Notes: generated by a model from the letters alone, not told the origin. A stretch of DNA of 38,430 nt from Streptomyces sp. WAC 04229 (GCF_003947455.1 NZ_QHJH01000060.1:1-38430), one strand, 5' to 3'; shown: positions 8,557-16,885, counted from the first letter of the stretch. Numbers and translations are program-made.

Positions 8557-8588
8557 GGGGCCTTGGTGCCGTACGGCACCAAGGCCCC
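8557..8588. promoter_or_regulatory. Perfect 32-bp palindrome before the MerR-like gene
   Basis: Two perfect 16-bp arms meet without a spacer: GGGGCCTTGGTGCCGT (8557-8572) and its complement (8573-8588). It lies in the 5' leader of the MerR-like gene. It could be a dimer or tetramer operator or, as RNA, a long hairpin acting as an attenuator. Perfect symmetry over 32 bp is more than a terminator needs. Confidence 0.6.
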
Positions 8589-8607
8589 GAGGGATTTGTA
8601 ACACCAT

Positions 8608-8633
8608 CTGCCGGCCTACTGCACTGCCGGCCT
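8608..8633. repeat. Tandem direct repeat CTGCCGGCCT
   Basis: Two identical 10-mers CTGCCGGCCT (8608-8617 and 8624-8633) stand 16 bp apart, each with the palindromic core GCCGGC. The spacing is about one and a half helical turns. It lies just upstream of the 32-bp palindrome relative to the MerR-like gene, so it may be a regulator site. Confidence 0.45.
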
Positions 8634-8727
8634 TCTGTTTTCGCTCCGACCCCCGTCGAGGGGCGGGCGGACAAGGGATCGCGGATGCGTGACCGTGGGA
8701 CCACCTTCCGTTCCGGGGCCTGCGGTA

Positions 8728-8752
8728 CCCGGTGAGAACGTTCTTCACCGGG
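8728..8752. repeat. Hairpin CCCGGTGA/TCACCGGG
   Basis: Perfect 8-bp arms (8728-8735, 8745-8752) with a 9-nt loop that contains the palindrome GAACGTTC. No function can be assigned; it could be an operator in the divergent region. Confidence 0.35.
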
Positions 8753-9054
8753 CGATCCTGATGGCGTCCTCCTCCTTCTCTCTCTGAGTCGTACCTCTTG
8801 CCGGTCGTGCGTGCTTCTCACATGCGGGCAGTTCGTGTCTGCCGCGCCTCACTGACTTCTTGGCTACAGGAGGAGACTAACCCCAGACGCTGCCGGATGT
8901 CTACAGCGGCCACGACAGATTTTGCTCCAGAAGGGTGAGTGATTATCTGACGCGAGCGTCATCCGGCGCCATCTGCCGCTCCTCCCGGTCGCTCGAACGG
9001 TGGCACGATGACGGCACGGATCATCGGACGACGAAGGGGGAGGCCGGTTACGTC

Positions 9055-9702
9055 ATGGCCCGTTACACAGAGGCACTGACCGTCGAGCGAGGCGGGTTCC
9101 GGATCAAGGTGCCGGAGTCCTGGTGGGAGTTCGACGTCCGCCCGGAGTCCCGGGACGACTCGATCCGCCGCATGGTCGACGACCGCGTCCGGCTCCACCC
9201 GGAGCTGGCCCCGTCCCGCTCCGCGTACGTCACCTTCCTCCAGAAGGCGGCCTCGGACGCGTGGAAGTCGGGCGCCCTGTACTGCGGCTGCATGGCGGAG
9301 AGCTTCGGCGGCGACACCCCGATCACGGGCTCGGTGACGGTGTCGTTGATCGGCGGCCGCACGTCGTCCGGCGACCCCCTCCCCACCGACCCGGCCGCCA
9401 TAGCGGGTCAGCTGGCGGTCAAGGAGGCCAGGAAGCCCGGCGACTCCTGGCGCAAGGTGACCACGGTCGACATCCCCGGCGTCGGCCCCGCGGCCCGCAC
9501 CCAGGGCATCGAGGACATCCCCGTCCCCGACGACGCCCTGGGCCGCACCGTCCGCGCCGTCCTGATGCAGACCTACATCCCGGTCCCGGGCCAGGAGGGC
9601 AAGGTCGCCCTGGTGGCGGGCAGCAGCCAGGTCCTCGACCTGGCGGACTCGTTCTTCGACGTCTTCGACGCGATCGCTTCGTCGTTCCGGTTCACGGCCT
9701 GA
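9055..9702 (+). CDS. Hypothetical protein, possible PsbP/Mog1/DcrB-like fold
   Basis: 215 residues from ATG 9055 (MARYTEALTVERGG). I do not recognise a named family for certain, but the layout resembles the PsbP/Mog1/DcrB group: an early G-F-R-I-K-V-P-E-S-W strand, a middle with helix and strands, the hydrophobic strand GKVALVAGSSQVLDLA and the closing F-D-V-F-D-A-I-A-S-S-F-R-F. DcrB-like Eag proteins (DUF1795) are chaperones of Rhs effectors in Gram-negative T6SS. Here the gene lies two genes before a membrane-segment-bearing RHS protein, so a similar role is conceivable. No signal peptide is visible. A GTG at 8935 in the same frame is a less likely start. Confidence 0.75.
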   Translation: MARYTEALTVERGGFRIKVPESWWEFDVRPESRDDSIRRMVDDRVRLHPELAPSRSAYVTFLQKAASDAWKSGALYCGCMAESFGGDTPITGSVTVSLIGGRTSSGDPLPTDPAAIAGQLAVKEARKPGDSWRKVTTVDIPGVGPAARTQGIEDIPVPDDALGRTVRAVLMQTYIPVPGQEGKVALVAGSSQVLDLADSFFDVFDAIASSFRFTA

Positions 9703-9787
9703 CCCCTCACCCCATGAGACGGCGATGGTCGACGCGCGCCGGTTCCTCGCCGAGTTCGGCGGTCCGGCTGAAAGGACGCGTACGGTT

Positions 9788-10267
9788 GTGACAGCCGAGC
9801 TGGACTGGGAATCGGGCGAAGGTCTCCTCGGTATCGACAACCCCGCCGCATGGGACGCGGCCTACGAACGTGGAGAGCGCCACCTGGGAACCGCGGTCAT
9901 CGGGTTGGCCTTCAATTGCCCGCTGGAGGAGGCGTCCCCTCGGATCGTCCGGGCGATGCGGTTGCCGGACCTCGCCCAGCGCGGCTTCGCGTACACCGCG
10001 GCGGGGACCGCTGCCCGGCTGAACGGCGAGTTGACGCCAGAGTTGTACGCCGCGCTCCGGGCGGCTGGCCCCGGCCGCAGAAGCATCGCCGTGAACGCCG
10101 TCGACGACGCCATGACCTTCGTGCCGTTCCGGCAACTGCCGCTGTGGCTGAAGGGATGGAAGATCGCGTCGGGCGTACTGGACAAGCTGGAGACCTGGCG
10201 GTTGCAGGCGTCGTACGCGCTCATCGACACACGCGAAGCCCTGCGCCGACGCCGCTCCGGGCCCTGA
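9788..10267 (+). CDS. Hypothetical protein with possible HEAT-like helices
   Basis: 159 residues from GTG 9788, with AAAGGA (9771-9776) upstream; ATG 9725 in the same frame would add 21 residues but lacks a good site. The middle (about residues 40-115) has paired amphipathic helices such as SPRIVRAMRLPDLAQRGFAY and TPELYAALRAAG, ending in NAVDDAMTFVPF. This recalls HEAT-like proteins found as immunity genes in polymorphic-toxin loci. The C-terminus is basic (REALRRRRSGP). Its place just before the RHS gene supports a link to the toxin island; the function is inferred. Confidence 0.7.
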   Translation: MTAELDWESGEGLLGIDNPAAWDAAYERGERHLGTAVIGLAFNCPLEEASPRIVRAMRLPDLAQRGFAYTAAGTAARLNGELTPELYAALRAAGPGRRSIAVNAVDDAMTFVPFRQLPLWLKGWKIASGVLDKLETWRLQASYALIDTREALRRRRSGP

Positions 10268-10357
10268 AGACAGCACTTTCGTCGAACGTCCGTGCCTTGT
10301 AAGTTCACGTGTGCATACGGTTGTTGCTGATGCGCGTGGGCTGACGGGGGTTGCGTG

Positions 10358-13300
10358 ATGGTGGGCCACAGGCCGAGTGACTGGCATGTCCTGGACCTGG
10401 ACAAGGACCCGACGCCCGGTGACCCGCAACGCGTACGCACCCTCGCGAAGACGCTGCACGACTTCGCGGACGACGTGTCCGAGGCGCTGCGTCTGGTCAA
10501 GGGCATGGCGGGGGAGACCACGCTCGCGGAGTGGGCGGGCAAGTCGGCGGCGGTCTTCAAGGAGGAGTTCTCCGGCGTCCCGAAGAACCTGAAGAAGCTC
10601 GAGAAGTCGTACGGGATGTGCGGCGACGCCCTGGCCGACTTCTGGCCGAAGCTTGAGCGTGCCCAGGCCCTGGCCGACCGGGCCCTGGTCAAGGCGCGGG
10701 AGGCCCGTCAGGACCTGTCCTCCGCGCAGTCGAAGCTGTCCTCGGCGGACTCGTGGGTGACGCGGGCTTCGAAGGAGGCGGACAAGTACAAGGACGATCC
10801 GACGGGCAGCAAGTCGGACGGGGACAAGCCGGACGAGGCGAAGGTCCGCGCCGCCACCCGTGACGCGCAGCACGCGAAGACGGCGCAGACGAACGCGCAG
10901 TCGGCGGTCGATTCGGCGCAGAGTGCGCTGGACGCGGCGAAGAAGATGGCCGAGGACGCGCGCAAGATGCGTGAGGACGCGGCCCGGGACGCGAAGAACA
11001 AGATCGACGAGGCGTCGGACGCCGGTATCCAGAACCGTTCGTGGTGGGAGGACGTCGGCGACTGGTTCTCCGACAACTGGGACACGATCGTCGCGGTCTG
11101 CAAGGTCGTCGTTGCCGTACTCGGGATCATCGTGATGATCATCGGCGGTCCGATCCTGGGCGCGATCGTGCTGGTCGCGGCCCTCGTGGTCCTGGCGGAC
11201 ACCCTCTACAAATACAGCAAGGGGCAAGCGTCCCTATGGGACGTGGGTCTGGCCGCGCTGGACTGCATACCCGGCATGAAGGGCCTGACCACCCTCGGCG
11301 GGCTCGCCAAGGGCCTCAAGGGCGGCATGGCGGCCATGGCGGGGATCAAGGGGGGCATGAAGGGCATGGGCCTGGCGCTGCGCGGGCTGGGCAAGAACGC
11401 CCGCGGCATGGTCGCAGACGGCGCGAAGGGCGCCTACAACCGGGTCAAGTCCGTCGTCCGTTCGAAGGGCAGCGACCCCATCGACATGGCCACAGGCGCC
11501 ATGTATCTGCCGCAGACCGACGTCGAACTACCCGGGTTGCTGCCCCTGGTGTTCACACGCCGCGTCGCCTCCGACTACCGCTGCGGCTGGTGGTTCGGGC
11601 CGACCTGGGCCTCCACCATCGACCAGCGCCTCGAGGTCGACGACAAGGGCGTTGTTCTGGTCACCGAGGACGGGCTTCTGCTGGAGTACCCCCACCCCGC
11701 GGCCACTGAAGCTCCCGTGATGCCTGTGACCGGACCCCGACAGCCGCTAACCCGGCTGGACGACGGGAGCTACCGGGTCGAAGACCCCTTGACCGGTCAC
11801 TCTCGCTTTTTCTCTTCTCCAGGAGCGGACCGGGTCGCCCTGATCGCACGCATTACCGACCGGAACCAGAACACCATCACCTTCGACCACGACGCGTACG
11901 GCAGCCCCCTCGCCATCCGTCATTCCGCCGGGTACCACGTGAAACTCACGACTACGTCCGGCCGGATCACCGAGATGAGCCTCGCCGGTGCCGACGTGGA
12001 TGGCTCGGACCTGGTCCTCAAGCGTTATGAGTACACCGAAGGAACTCTCACCGAAACGGTCAACTCCTCCCTGCGCCCGCTGCGCTTCTCATGCGACGAA
12101 CGGCTGCGCATCACGTCGTGGACCGATACGAACGGCCGTAGCTACGCCTACGCTTACGACGACAGGGACCGTTGCGTCGCCGCGGGCGGCGAGGGAGGCC
12201 ACTTCTCGCTGACCCTCGACCATGACGGTACCGATCCCGAGTGGCCCGACTGCCGGGTCACCACGCTGACGACCGCCGAGGGCACATCAACCCGATTCGT
12301 GGTCAATGACAGCTGCCAAGTCGTGGCCGAAGTCGACGCCCTCGGCCATAGGCAGCGAACCGATTACGACGAGAATCATCATGTTGTCCGCCGTGCGGAC
12401 GCGTTGAACCAGATGACGTGGTTCGAGAACAACGCCTACGGCCAGCCCGTCCGAGTTGTACGACCCGACGGCCATGAGATTCGGGCGGAGTACAACGAGT
12501 TGGCTCTCATGGAGCGACTCGTCGGCGCCGACAACCTGGTGCAGCAGCATGTGTACGACGGCTGCGGCAACCGAACGGCGGAGGTCGACCGTGCCGGCAA
12601 CGTCACCGCCTTCACCTACGACGGAGCGGGGCGTCTCACTTCCGTGACCGACCCGATGGGGCATGTCACCATCGTTCGCTGCGACAGCGCGGGGCTCCCT
12701 CGCGAGATAACCGACGCCCTTGGCGGAGTCACTCTTTACGAGCGGGACGGCCTCGGTCGCCCGGTCGCCGTCACCAAACCGACCGGAGCGCGAACCCGTT
12801 TCGAATGGAACGTAGAGGGCCGTTTGCTACACCGCACCGAGCCCGACGGCACGGCGGAGTCCTGGACTTACGACGGCGAGGGAAACTGCACCAGCCACAC
12901 CGACGCGCTGGGCGGGGTCACCCACTACGAATACACGCACTTCGATTTGCTGGCCGCTCGAACCACACCGGACGGGGCACGCTACGAGTTCGCTCACGAC
13001 GCGGGTCTTCGCACCACCAGGGTCACCGAACCCAGTGGGCTGACGTGGCAGTACGAGTACGACTCAGCAGGCAGACTGATCGCGGAGACCGATTTCGACG
13101 ATCGCAAGCGCGTCTACGAGTACGACGCAGCGTCCCGACTCATCTCCCGTCACGCGCAGGGCCGGACGGTTCGTCTCGAGCGTGACGCCTTGGGCCAGAT
13201 GGTGCGAAAGGACGCCGACGGCCTCGTCACGACGTACGACTACGATCCCGCGGGCCGGTTGCTGCAAGCAGTCGGCCCGGAAGCTACGCTCGAACGCCGG

Positions 13301-14977
13301 TACGACAGTCAGGGCCGGCTGCTTCAAGAGTCCGTCAACGGGCGCGTCCTCACGTACGACTACGACGCGCTGGGGCGTCGCACGGGTCGTGAGACCCCGG
13401 CCGGCGTACGAAGCACGTCGCGGTACGACGTCCTCGGTGACCGCACCTCATTGGTGTTCGCAGGCCGAGAGATCAGCTTCACCTTCGACGAGGTGGGCAG
13501 GGAAGTCACCCGCTTCATCGGCAGCATCGACGTGGCCTACGCCCATGGGTACGACACGTCGGGACGGCTGGTGAGCCAGAGTGTGACGGGACCGGACGCA
13601 GTGGTGCGGGAGCGCGAGTTCACCTATCGCGCCGACGGGTGCCTCAGCGCCGTCGACGACCGGCAGTCCGGCTCCCGCCGCTTCGAACTCGACCGGGTGG
13701 GGCGCGTCACCGCGGTCCACGCACATCAGTGGACCGAGCGGTACGCCTACGACGGCGCCGGTAATCAGACGTCGGCCTCCTGGCCCGAGCGTCATGCGGG
13801 TGGGGACGCTCTGGGCGACCGCGTATACAAGGGTTCACGCCTCATGAGGGCCGGACGCGTGCAATATGAGCACGACGCCCTCGGTCGAATCGTCGTACGG
13901 CGCAAGACGCGTCTGTCCGGCCGCAGGGACACCTGGCGTTACGCGTGGGACACCGAAGATCGCCTCACCTCGGTCACGACCCCGGACGGCACGCTGTGGC
14001 GATACGAGTACGACCCGTTGGGACGCCGCATTGCGAAGTCGCGCATGGGCGCGGATGGGGAAACGGTCGTTGAACGGGTCGAATTCACATGGGACGCAGC
14101 GAAGCTGTGTGAGCAGACCACGGTGGCCTCACCCACTTCGCCTCAGGTCACCCTGACCTGGGACCACCAGGGGCAGAGCGTAATCGCACAGGCGGAGCGT
14201 CTGGGTGCCCTCCATTCGCCCCAGGTGGAAATCGACTCCCGATTCTTCGCGATCGTCACCGACGCCATCGGCACCCCGACCGACCTTGTGGACGAGTCGG
14301 GCAGCGTGGCATGGAGCGCTCGAACCACGCTCTGGGGGGTTACCGCCTGGTCGAGGGGCTCCAGTGCTTATACGCCTCTTCGATTGCCGGGTCAGTACTA
14401 CGACCCCGAGACCGGACTCCACTACAACTATTTTCGGCACTACGACCCGGAGAACGGTCGATACGTCACTTCCGACCCCCTGGGTCTTTCCCCGGCTCCT
14501 AACCCTTTCACGTACGTTCGTAATCCCCTGACATTCACAGACGTTCTCGGACTCGCTCCTGACTACCCCCTGGGGGAGCGCGGGAATCCGTTCGCCAGCA
14601 GGTCTGATGCGGAAAGGGCCGCCTTCGACGTTGCTGGTGTCCCCCACGGCTCTTCTCCGGACGCCGAGTGGATCGTCATGGGTGACAAGGCGTACAAGAA
14701 CATGCCAGGTTATGTCTACTCGAAGGAGCCCACTCACTGGGGCAACTTCCGGCAGTTCGAAACGGACAACGGATCTCGTGTGATCGTGGAGCACACGCAC
14801 GATCCGGCCGGTCCCCACTTCCACGCGGGGGCGCCGAAGGGCATGACCCCGGAGGAGCGAAGTCGTAATCTGGTCAACTTCGGCTGGGACAACACGCAGG
14901 AGGGTTACGGGACGATGGAGCGTTATAGGGCGCTGGACAAACCCGGCGGGGACCACCATTTCTTTTTCCAGAACTGA
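10358..14977 (+). CDS. RHS-repeat polymorphic toxin with WXG-like N-terminus
   Basis: 1539 residues from ATG 10358 (ACGGGGG just upstream; GTG 10355 is an alternative). Layout: residues 1-110, helical with a W-A-G turn (TLAEWAGKSAAVFKEEF), like ESX/WXG100 secretion domains; 110-225, Ala/Lys/Asp-rich coiled coil; about 243-283, very hydrophobic membrane segment(s); about 371-430, DUF6531 (DPIDMATGAMYLPQTDVELP); about 590-1360, many YD repeats (e.g. EYDSAGRLIAETDFD, YDYDPAGRLLQ); RHS core end near 1345-1396 (GQYYDPETGLHYNYFRHYDP, DPLGLSPAPNPFTYVRNP); then a tip of about 143 residues. The tip has H-T-H...H-F-H-A-G and a terminal GDHHFFFQN and matches no toxin family I can name. Export by a type VII system is inferred from the N-terminus. 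Codon use becomes less GC-rich after about 11650. Confidence 0.92.
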   Translation: MVGHRPSDWHVLDLDKDPTPGDPQRVRTLAKTLHDFADDVSEALRLVKGMAGETTLAEWAGKSAAVFKEEFSGVPKNLKKLEKSYGMCGDALADFWPKLERAQALADRALVKAREARQDLSSAQSKLSSADSWVTRASKEADKYKDDPTGSKSDGDKPDEAKVRAATRDAQHAKTAQTNAQSAVDSAQSALDAAKKMAEDARKMREDAARDAKNKIDEASDAGIQNRSWWEDVGDWFSDNWDTIVAVCKVVVAVLGIIVMIIGGPILGAIVLVAALVVLADTLYKYSKGQASLWDVGLAALDCIPGMKGLTTLGGLAKGLKGGMAAMAGIKGGMKGMGLALRGLGKNARGMVADGAKGAYNRVKSVVRSKGSDPIDMATGAMYLPQTDVELPGLLPLVFTRRVASDYRCGWWFGPTWASTIDQRLEVDDKGVVLVTEDGLLLEYPHPAATEAPVMPVTGPRQPLTRLDDGSYRVEDPLTGHSRFFSSPGADRVALIARITDRNQNTITFDHDAYGSPLAIRHSAGYHVKLTTTSGRITEMSLAGADVDGSDLVLKRYEYTEGTLTETVNSSLRPLRFSCDERLRITSWTDTNGRSYAYAYDDRDRCVAAGGEGGHFSLTLDHDGTDPEWPDCRVTTLTTAEGTSTRFVVNDSCQVVAEVDALGHRQRTDYDENHHVVRRADALNQMTWFENNAYGQPVRVVRPDGHEIRAEYNELALMERLVGADNLVQQHVYDGCGNRTAEVDRAGNVTAFTYDGAGRLTSVTDPMGHVTIVRCDSAGLPREITDALGGVTLYERDGLGRPVAVTKPTGARTRFEWNVEGRLLHRTEPDGTAESWTYDGEGNCTSHTDALGGVTHYEYTHFDLLAARTTPDGARYEFAHDAGLRTTRVTEPSGLTWQYEYDSAGRLIAETDFDDRKRVYEYDAASRLISRHAQGRTVRLERDALGQMVRKDADGLVTTYDYDPAGRLLQAVGPEATLERRYDSQGRLLQESVNGRVLTYDYDALGRRTGRETPAGVRSTSRYDVLGDRTSLVFAGREISFTFDEVGREVTRFIGSIDVAYAHGYDTSGRLVSQSVTGPDAVVREREFTYRADGCLSAVDDRQSGSRRFELDRVGRVTAVHAHQWTERYAYDGAGNQTSASWPERHAGGDALGDRVYKGSRLMRAGRVQYEHDALGRIVVRRKTRLSGRRDTWRYAWDTEDRLTSVTTPDGTLWRYEYDPLGRRIAKSRMGADGETVVERVEFTWDAAKLCEQTTVASPTSPQVTLTWDHQGQSVIAQAERLGALHSPQVEIDSRFFAIVTDAIGTPTDLVDESGSVAWSARTTLWGVTAWSRGSSAYTPLRLPGQYYDPETGLHYNYFRHYDPENGRYVTSDPLGLSPAPNPFTYVRNPLTFTDVLGLAPDYPLGERGNPFASRSDAERAAFDVAGVPHGSSPDAEWIVMGDKAYKNMPGYVYSKEPTHWGNFRQFETDNGSRVIVEHTHDPAGPHFHAGAPKGMTPEERSRNLVNFGWDNTQEGYGTMERYRALDKPGGDHHFFFQN

Positions 14978-14994
14978 TTGAGAAGGTTTGCGTA

Positions 14995-15420
14995 ATGAAT
15001 GAGAAAGTCGAATCCCGCTTGCGGGATGCCGGCCTCGAGGTGCTGGGTATGTTTGAGGGGCAGATCGGGCCGACAGTCACAGAGGTCTTCCGTAACGTGG
15101 TGCACCTCGATGCCGAGCCTGTCGAGCGCATCCATCGGGGCGAGGCCGACGCGAGCAGGGTCGTGGACCAGCGATGGAAAGCTCGTGCGATCGCCGGGGG
15201 GATCGTGGCCGGGGACGGTTCATTCCTGGCCGCCGCCGGTATGGAGCTGGGATGGGTCCAGGTGAGACTGACCGAGCGCACATCGGTCTCGGCCACCGAG
15301 GATCAGCCGGGTGAGCTCCTCTTCATCGCCAGGTCACTGCGCGGCGACCGCGCCCTCGCCGTCAGCGCGGAGGGGAGTGAGTACTGGCTCCTGGAGGCCG
15401 AGTTTCCGGAAGCCGCCTGA
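14995..15420 (+). CDS. Putative immunity protein for the RHS toxin
   Basis: 141 residues, starting 17 nt after the toxin stop behind GAGAAGG, so probably in the same transcript. I recognise no family. The protein is acidic, soluble-looking (no signal peptide or membrane segment), with a helical start and a beta-rich end (LLFIARSLRGDRALAVSAEGSEYWLLEAEF). Small size, position directly after a variable toxin tip and lower GC3 like the tip support an immunity role by analogy with other RHS loci; nothing in the sequence proves it. Confidence 0.75.
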   Translation: MNEKVESRLRDAGLEVLGMFEGQIGPTVTEVFRNVVHLDAEPVERIHRGEADASRVVDQRWKARAIAGGIVAGDGSFLAAAGMELGWVQVRLTERTSVSATEDQPGELLFIARSLRGDRALAVSAEGSEYWLLEAEFPEAA

Positions 15421-15907
15421 CGTTGGTCGACTGTGTGGACCCGTGCCGGTCGTCCAAGCCCAAGGCTTCTGGCCGACGCGGCAGGTCGGCCGCCCGTGAG
15501 GTGTACCCCCCGCCACTGTGGGGTACAGTCACCCGCTTCGATTGGCCACCGCACTGCCCCGTATGGCAGACTAGCGGGGTTGCTCGGTCGAGTGCCGATG
15601 CTGCGCGCCTCCCGCCGGGAGGACCGGAAGCGAGTCCCACAGTACTCGTCGTCCCTGTTCAGGGGCGGACGTACGGGAATCTTCCGGGAAGTGTCAGCGG
15701 GGTACCGGCCAGGCACCCGGTGGGCTTCTCGCCCCCGGTCCGCGGTTCCGGAAGGGCCCGCACCTCCCAGAGCAGGGATGTTCGAACAAGGGACATCTGT
15801 GTCAGCGAGAGTGCGACACGCCCGACCGCGTGGGTCGGAGGCGGGGCGTGGAGACACAAGGGCCGCCGGGTCCAGAGCGTTACGAGAGACAGGACTACTG
15901 AGTAGCC
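15421..15907. other. 487-bp gap: end of the toxin island and S10 leader
   Basis: No gene seen. The first 110 bp hold two hairpins that can end transcription of the immunity gene. A weak promoter candidate for the S10 operon follows: TTGGCC (15542-15547), 19 nt, CAGACT (15567-15572). About 330 nt of leader then run to rpsJ, with a compact hairpin CCTCCCG-c-CGGGAGG (15608-15622). In many bacteria such S10 leaders carry ribosomal-protein feedback sites (L4 in E. coli); whether this one does cannot be read from sequence alone. Confidence 0.5.
15471..15527 (+). terminator. Two hairpins after the immunity gene
   Basis: Hairpin 1: GGCCGAC (15471-15477) and GTCGGCC (15485-15491) with a 7-nt loop. 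Hairpin 2: TGTACCCC (15502-15509) and GGGGTACA (15520-15527) with a 10-nt loop. Both are perfect. They separate the toxin island from the ribosomal supercluster. Confidence 0.55.
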
Positions 15908-16216
15908 ATGGCGGGACAGAAGATCCGCATCCGGCTCAAGGCCTACGACCACGAGGTCATCGACTCCTCGGCGAAGAAGATCGTCGAGACGGTGACCCGC
16001 ACTGGTGCGTCGGTCGCGGGCCCGGTGCCGCTGCCCACTGAGAAGAACGTGTACTGCGTCATCAAGTCGCCGCACAAGTACAAGGACTCGCGCGAGCACT
16101 TCGAGATGCGCACGCACAAGCGCCTCATCGACATCCTCGACCCGACCCCCAAGACCGTTGACTCTCTGATGCGACTCGACCTCCCGGCCGGTGTCGACAT
16201 CGAGATCAAGCTCTGA
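15908..16216 (+). CDS. rpsJ: 30S ribosomal protein S10
   Basis: 102 residues, full family length. It is part of the 30S head near the A site and, as NusE, joins transcription antitermination. MAGQKIRIRLKAYDHEVID and the RTHKRLIDI motif are typical. It is the first gene of the S10 operon; unlike E. coli-type layouts it is not directly preceded by tuf, since the toxin island lies upstream. A good ribosome-binding site is not obvious. Confidence 0.97.
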   Translation: MAGQKIRIRLKAYDHEVIDSSAKKIVETVTRTGASVAGPVPLPTEKNVYCVIKSPHKYKDSREHFEMRTHKRLIDILDPTPKTVDSLMRLDLPAGVDIEIKL

Positions 16217-16232
16217 GGGCGGTGATCTGAAG

Positions 16233-16877
16233 ATGACCAAGCAGATCAAGGGCATCCTGGGCGAGAAGCTCGGCATGACGCAGGTGTGGGACGAGAACAA
16301 CCGCGTTGTTCCGGTCACCGTCGTCAAGGCCGGCCCCAACGTCGTCACCCAGGTCCGCACGAACGACGTCGACGGCTACGAGTCGGTCCAGATCGCGTTC
16401 GGCGAGATCGACCCGCGCAAGGTGAACAAGCCCCTCAAGGGCCACTTCGCCAAGGCCGACGTGACCCCCCGTCGCCACCTCGTCGAGATCCGTACCGCTG
16501 GTGCCAGCGACTACACCCTCGGCCAGGAGATCACCGCTGAGACCTTCGAGTCCGGCGTGAAGGTCGACGTCACCGCGAAGAGCAAGGGCAAGGGCTTCGC
16601 CGGCGTCATGAAGCGCCACAACTTCAAGGGTGGCAAGGCGTCGCACGGTGCCCACCGTGTGCACCGCATGCCCGGATCCATCGGTGGCTGTGCCACCCCC
16701 GGCCGTGTCTTCAAGGGCATGCGCATGGCGGGCCGCATGGGCAACGAGCGGGTCACCACCCAGAACCTGACCGTCCACGCCGTTGACGCGGAGAAGGGTC
16801 TGCTGCTCATCAAGGGCGCCATTCCCGGTCCGAACGGCGGCCTCGTCCTGGTCCGCACCGCGGCCAAGGGGGCCTGA
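16233..16877 (+). CDS. rplC: 50S ribosomal protein L3
   Basis: 214 residues from ATG 16233 (MTKQIKGILGEKLGMTQ). L3 is an early assembly protein whose loop reaches the peptidyl-transferase centre; the loop here is HRMPGSIGGCATPGRVFKGM. An in-frame GTG at 16191 lies inside rpsJ and is rejected because the family starts at MTKQIKG. The gap to rpsJ is 16 nt. Confidence 0.97.
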   Translation: MTKQIKGILGEKLGMTQVWDENNRVVPVTVVKAGPNVVTQVRTNDVDGYESVQIAFGEIDPRKVNKPLKGHFAKADVTPRRHLVEIRTAGASDYTLGQEITAETFESGVKVDVTAKSKGKGFAGVMKRHNFKGGKASHGAHRVHRMPGSIGGCATPGRVFKGMRMAGRMGNERVTTQNLTVHAVDAEKGLLLIKGAIPGPNGGLVLVRTAAKGA

Positions 16878-16885
16878 GGTAACCG

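Larger units (their letters stand above)
8529..9054. other. 526-bp intergenic region, divergent promoters and repeats
   Basis: No convincing gene. It contains, left to right: the 32-bp palindrome (8557-8588), the tandem direct repeat (8608-8633), a hairpin (8728-8752), a pyrimidine-rich tract that reads as a strong ribosome-binding site on the minus strand (8764-8780) with no start behind it, and an orphan AGGAGGAG (8869-8876) on the plus strand. It must hold the promoter of the MerR-like gene to the left and of the toxin-island genes to the right. Confidence 0.5.

Noticed and set aside
8134..8748. Minus-strand frame starting with KNVLTGYRRPRN, downstream of a purine-rich site
   Set aside because: It runs out of frame through the MerR-like gene and through the 32-bp palindrome, and no start codon has proper spacing.
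8897..8938. Twelve-codon frame (MSTATTDFAPEG) behind the strong AGGAGGAG at 8869-8876
   Set aside because: Spacing from the site to the ATG is about 20 nt and the peptide is too short to support. The site may still serve an unmapped leader peptide.
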